This document shows, one piece after another, positions 59,660 to 64,000 of a stretch of DNA of 64,000 bases; within the stretch, counting starts at the first letter, position 1, and each line of letters begins with the position of its first letter. The notes under the pieces are model-generated. The model did no database searches and was not told where the DNA came from. It saw only the letters and a list, made by a program, of their open reading frames with translations. Source of the stretch: Utricularia gibba. Taxonomy: Eukaryota > Streptophyta > Magnoliopsida > Lamiales > Lentibulariaceae. A program made the translations under genes and the position numbers. Location: positions 682,001 to 746,000 of the forward strand of contig NEEC01000018.1 of assembly GCA_002189035.1 (NCBI GenBank), written 5' to 3'.

Positions 59660-61831
59660 CCGTCAAGAATTGGTTAGGGGAAAATGCGTAAAATTCACTG
59701 CGGCTCCTCCTGCAGATTGGGCGGGGCGGGGCCCGAAGATGAGGCAAACGAACGAAGCAGAGTACGCGGAGTGCGCGAATTTCGATCTTGGTGGCCTTCT
59801 ACTTTCTGCGCCCACCGGTCACGGTCAGTTAATTGCAAATTTATTGGCAAAATATTATATTTATAATTTATAGCGCATCTATGGGGTTGTGTTTTATTAA
59901 TTTATCGAAATGATTTTATATAATTTTTAAAAATTCTAATTAGTAAAATAAAGAATTCAGATTTTGTAATTAACTTCAATAATTACTAAATATCTGAAAT
60001 CTATATTTCAGAGATTAAATAAAAGATTACTTAAAAAAATTATACAATTTAATTTTTATTTATTTTAAAATATATATTTATATCATAACATTAAATTATA
60101 CAATAATTTAATATATTAAAAAAATCAACTATCCAATATAAATTACCCTAAGAAGAACCCCCATCCCACCCCATTCCTGCATAGTCTTCCTACAGCGCAT
60201 CAACTCTGCGCAATCGAAAATCTTCCACGCCTGCGAGTTAGTGGTGACCACACCTATGGGATAATGGCTAACTGATAACGTATGTATTTTTTAATACTTT
60301 TAAATTTTTAAATTAATATATTTAGTAATGAAATTAGATATTTTTAATATGGTTTTGAATTTTTTGATAATTTTAATATTATCTTCTTTTTTATTACAAA
60401 AGTATATGATTTAGCCTACATTAGTTTTAACGTCTTATTTAATAAATTTTGCAACATAGTTTCTTATCAAAGAATTATCAAATTCTACACCCAAAATTGA
60501 TGATATGTAATACAAGGAAAAAGTAAAATGAATCATTTACTAATAAGAAATATACATATAAAAGAAATATGATTTTTCTTGTAAAAAGGTACCCGCAGCT
60601 TTGACAAAGAAAGATATAGAAGAAAATAGAAAAAAATAATGAATTAAAAAGATGGGGAAAAAAAAAAGGAGACCATAGATGTTTTGAACAAACCAGAAAT
60701 ATAGAGGAAGAGGACACAAACCGAGAAAAAGCAACTTCATTCCAAGGGAATGACCAAAAAATTGCTTCTAGCCAATATTGCTCCAAATTAGGAGTAGTAT
60801 TGTATAGAAGACTTCACTCATTTACATTTCGGAATTTGAACATTTTATTTTTTCTTGTCGCTTTAATTTTTTACTGTAACTATGAATTTGTTTTTGATGT
60901 TCATTTTATGAAGTTGATTTGTTTTATTTTGACATTAGTGGGTACATTTTAAAGTGATGCCCCACGAAAAGAAGGGATATGTGTAAACTTTGGCCTATAG
61001 CCTGAAACTTATGAGTGTTCATGTAACATTTGTCTCAATATTAGATGATCGATCCAAGATGGGGAAGGGGGAGAATAACTAATTTAAAGAACTCAACTTA
61101 GAAATAGATCAAATGGTTGAAATACAAGTACAAGATAGATTTTTTTTAGATAAAAACTAAGAAAATTAGATAGGGCTAATATTATTTGCCTTATGAAATG
61201 ATAAATCTAAGTGTTAGATAATCTAGAAAACCTAAAAGGATTTAAACCGAAAAAACACAGAAATGGTTCAAATAGACTCAAACCATTTTGAGTTAGTAAC
61301 ACTTTATTATTTTAAAATCAAAGTTTAAATGATTACACTCTCCTGAAGTTGGTAAATCTAGAATTAAAACCTTATTGTATTGGCATATTTAATTTAGTAT
61401 ATTGATGTTGAGTTGTTATTAGTTTTAATTAAGAATTATTATCGAAATTGATATTTCAAAATTTTTATTTACCAAATTGACACTATTGTCGATGATTGAT
61501 ACTTAATTATTGTGCATTTTCAGTTAATGCATTTGGATTCTATCGATGCAGGTGAACTCTAGTTTTCGTTTCTCTCTACGAATCTTCAGCTCACCGGATT
61601 GCACTCTCAATTCGTCCAGTGTTTCTGCCAAGCTTGTGGATTGCACTTGGTTCCAGCATAAACCATTTCTACCGTATAAATATATACCTGTAATGTGGTT
61701 TCCAACATCGCGAATGACAACATTGCGTGGTGAATCTTCCACACAGGATTGTGACACGCTGCATCACCGCTTCAACGCTTCACTCGCTCCTGCGTTACTG
61801 ATGATGGAGCACACAGGAGGTATGGTTGTGG
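59660..61831. other. intergenic region between RAB7-like and ABC1K-like genes
   Basis: The first 170 bases are GC-rich (including gggcggggcggggccc at about 59717-59733) and are the likely RAB7-like promoter and leader. The rest is AT-rich without recognised genes or RNAs. The 3' flank of the kinase gene lies at the right end. Confidence 0.4.
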
Positions 61832-64000
61832 TCATAAGAAGACCCGCATGATGGTCCTGGCGATAGCACGAGACACCAGTTTTCCAGCCAAATCTGCAGG
61901 CAATCTCAGTAACTGCTGCCGTGAATCTTGTGGGAGCTGAAAAAATTTGCATGATGGGCTTCGGTTACGAGAGCAACAATACCACGACCACTAGGAACAA
62001 GTACAGTAATTAAATGGTAAGTTTCATGCTCTACCTTGGCAACTGAGGAAAGAAGGGACAGTATTTCTTGACCAGACGCCAAAGTAGAGGGAACCAGTCC
62101 AGCTTCGTTTGCAGATGGCTGCTGAATGTAGCCAACAAGATATTAGCACCCAAAATAAGATCTCTAAACATAATATAAGAGCTTTTTCTCTTTCGTTGCA
62201 CAGCTTTTTTATTTTTGTCGGCTGGTGTGGAACTACTAGTAGCTATAAAACATGATATATCTGTAGGCAAAGAAAATATTACATCCTGAACGAAGGGCCG
62301 GTGAGAGTTATTACCATTTCAAGAAACTAATATGGAACTCAAGTATTTGCATTACAAGGTTAAAAAGATGGCAGGCATATCTTGATGGATCAAGAAACAG
62401 GTATAGTTGACAAAAAGCTTACCGATGTAGAAGATTCCTTCTGTTGAAGTTTGGAAAATAACACTATAAGACGTTGCAGGTTTCTTAGGTGTGTGAGATC
62501 TTCGTCAGTAATTGAAGAGGAATTAGGTTCGAAGGGCAGGCTGCCAACCAATGGCAAAGCTATTGAATCTAAGGTTGCTAGGCCAAGCGCATCCATCCCC
62601 TGTCAACACACAGAATCAGAGGATGAAATAACCCAGAGAAGTCACACAATATGATGAATGATTCCGAACTGCATCAAAGGACAAGTTACGGAAAATTCCA
62701 CGTACGGCAGAGTCAAAGAAAGAAAGAAATTGTACTCTTACCTTCACTATTTCATCAAGTATTAATTCCCGCACAAATGCAACCTGTGAAACAGGAGAAC
62801 ATATAAGACATTTAATTTGTTGACGACGTTTTGCCAAATAATGGCATATAACCTTCTCATTCAATGCAAAAGCCAAAATTTGTTCGATGTCAAACTCCAA
62901 GGATCCTTCTACCGGTTCTTTGGAAGTCAATCGTTCTGTCCTTACACGTAGTGACTGTCCAGAAGGGAAAACACGTCAGAAATGTAAAAAAAATGAATGG
63001 TGAAAAAACGTTTGATAACAGATGCTGACTCTGCATATTTAACACACGGAAGAGAAGAACTGAAATGCAGCTCCAGGAGCAGATAACAAATATGTTATCG
63101 AGACAAAACTGAATTTTCTGATTTCAAACTTAAGCCTATTCTTTCCATTTTTCATTTCAGTAATAGAAAAAAAAATAAAGAAAGAAACACAAGTATCTCA
63201 CCTCGTATACCAATGACTCCAATCTATCAATCCTGAAAACCCCGTCCTATTGAAAAGAAGAAATCAGTGCTTCATAGTGGCGGGTGAAAAATTGAGAAAG
63301 TCAAGTATATTAATTTGGCTCACCTTATAGAGAAGCGCTTTTAGAGACGAATTCAATGTTGGGGAAGTGTCTGTAAGTACCTTCCGGGCAATCCAGGGAT
63401 ATGCACTGCTCAAAACTTTGTAATCAGGATCAAAGCTAACGGCAATTCCCTCCAACACGGCGAGACTACATTATGCAGAAGAAGAAAAAATAATCAACTA
63501 AAGAAGAGCACATGCACCATATCATAAATAATTTTATGGCAGAAACTGAAAACAAAATAGCACAAAAGTTTTTTTCACCTTCTAATAACAAGAGAAAAAT
63601 AAGATGGAATTCTAAACTTGAATCTGTACCTGCAGAGATGAAAAAGAGCAACCCAGTGATCTAAGAAATTGACAAATTACAGGAACTAAGAAGATAAAGA
63701 ATAAAAACACTCAAAGCTCACATATTGGAATGGATATTTTCTGGCTAACTATACATTTCTTCATTAAGAGTGTTTCTAATAATGGCAATCGCAGATAATT
63801 CAACAAAGCTAAAGTCATTTACAAAAATGAAGAAAGGAAAAGAAAATATTACATGGTAGTTCCCAAATTCCCCACCAAGTCTCCAAAACTTATATTACGA
63901 ACTCCCTTGGAAACAGCATTGCGAAAAACGCCTACAATGAGAGATAATATGGATAAAATAACAATGCCTTTCTCTAGATCAACAAGCAGTTTAAGAAAGA
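61832..64000 (-). CDS. ABC1-type (aarF/ADCK-like) kinase, C-terminal part; 5' end off window
   Basis: Nine exons are visible: 63853-63931, 63579-63629, 63324-63465, 63202-63246, 62853-62954, 62742-62783, 62423-62599, 62035-62121 and 61832-61936. They supply about 276 C-terminal residues; more 5' exons lie beyond position 64000. The reading starts at GVFRNAVSKGVRNISFGDLV, goes through RIPSYFSLVIRSLAVLEGIA, FDPDYKVLSSAYPWIARKVL and DGVFRIDRLESLVYE, and ends AGKLVSRAIARTIMRVFL. This matches the C-terminal half of plastid ABC1K proteins; as I recall it is closest to Arabidopsis At1g71810. The kinase catalytic motifs (the KxGQ motif and the Ala-rich loop) are not in the window. ABC1Ks of this group localise to plastoglobules and affect prenyl-lipid metabolism. 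The exact paralogue is uncertain. Confidence 0.9.

Noticed and set aside
1-64000. A new multi-gene defence, CRISPR-like or biosynthetic system
   Set aside because: No direct-repeat/spacer arrays and no co-oriented gene cluster with shared function. The genes are unrelated, single transcription units of known plant families with large gaps and opposite orientations.

Overview
This is a plant nuclear window, almost certainly from a eudicot. Long AT-rich intergenic tracts and decayed LTR retrotransposons lie beside compact genes that are split into many short exons with plant-type splice sites. Every recognised gene belongs to a land-plant family (MLO, ATL RING-H2, U-box/ARM ligase, plant bromodomain protein, RRP5, mitochondrial ATP synthase 24 kDa subunit, RAB7/RABG, ABC1K). 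I cannot name the species.

Layout. Positions 1 to about 17,230 are a graveyard of mobile elements. First comes a minus-strand Ty1/copia remnant (about 730-4831) with a recognisable primer-binding site. Next is a GC-richer block that may be a solo LTR (5866-6708). Then comes a short copia deletion derivative with two LTRs (8081-9645) and a truncated second copia (9690-11177). A second, partial copy of the deletion derivative follows (11178-17232). It is split by a 5.1-kb Mutator-like element (11318-16443). The intact sister copy shows the empty site and so defines the insertion point and a 9-bp target duplication.

Positions 17,230-64,000 are gene-bearing: an ATL-type RING-H2 ligase (19013-19567, -), a 15-exon MLO gene (21537-24047, -), an 8-exon bromodomain gene (26643-29996, +), a 40-exon RRP5 gene (31645-44469, +), a U-box/ARM ubiquitin ligase (44587-46804, -), a Ser/Pro-rich plant protein (47390-49148, -), the mitochondrial ATP synthase 24 kDa subunit (51000-52841, -), a RAB7/RABG GTPase (58400-59659, -), and the 3' part of an ABC1-type kinase that runs off the right edge (61832-64000, -). 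Exon boundaries were assigned by hand from splice sites, reading-frame phase and remembered family sequence. In all genes except RRP5 the phases close perfectly.

The most notable observations are these. RRP5 carries three separate one-base losses, each in a C or G run. Three introns use GC-AG ends. The MULE nesting can be reconstructed to the base. The RRP5 promoter carries telo-box and site II motifs. The ATP synthase 24 kDa gene and a RAB7-like gene are neighbours, as I recall for Arabidopsis At2g21870/At2g21880. The genes are independent plant transcription units, not an operon. I found no new defence, CRISPR or other novel multi-gene system.
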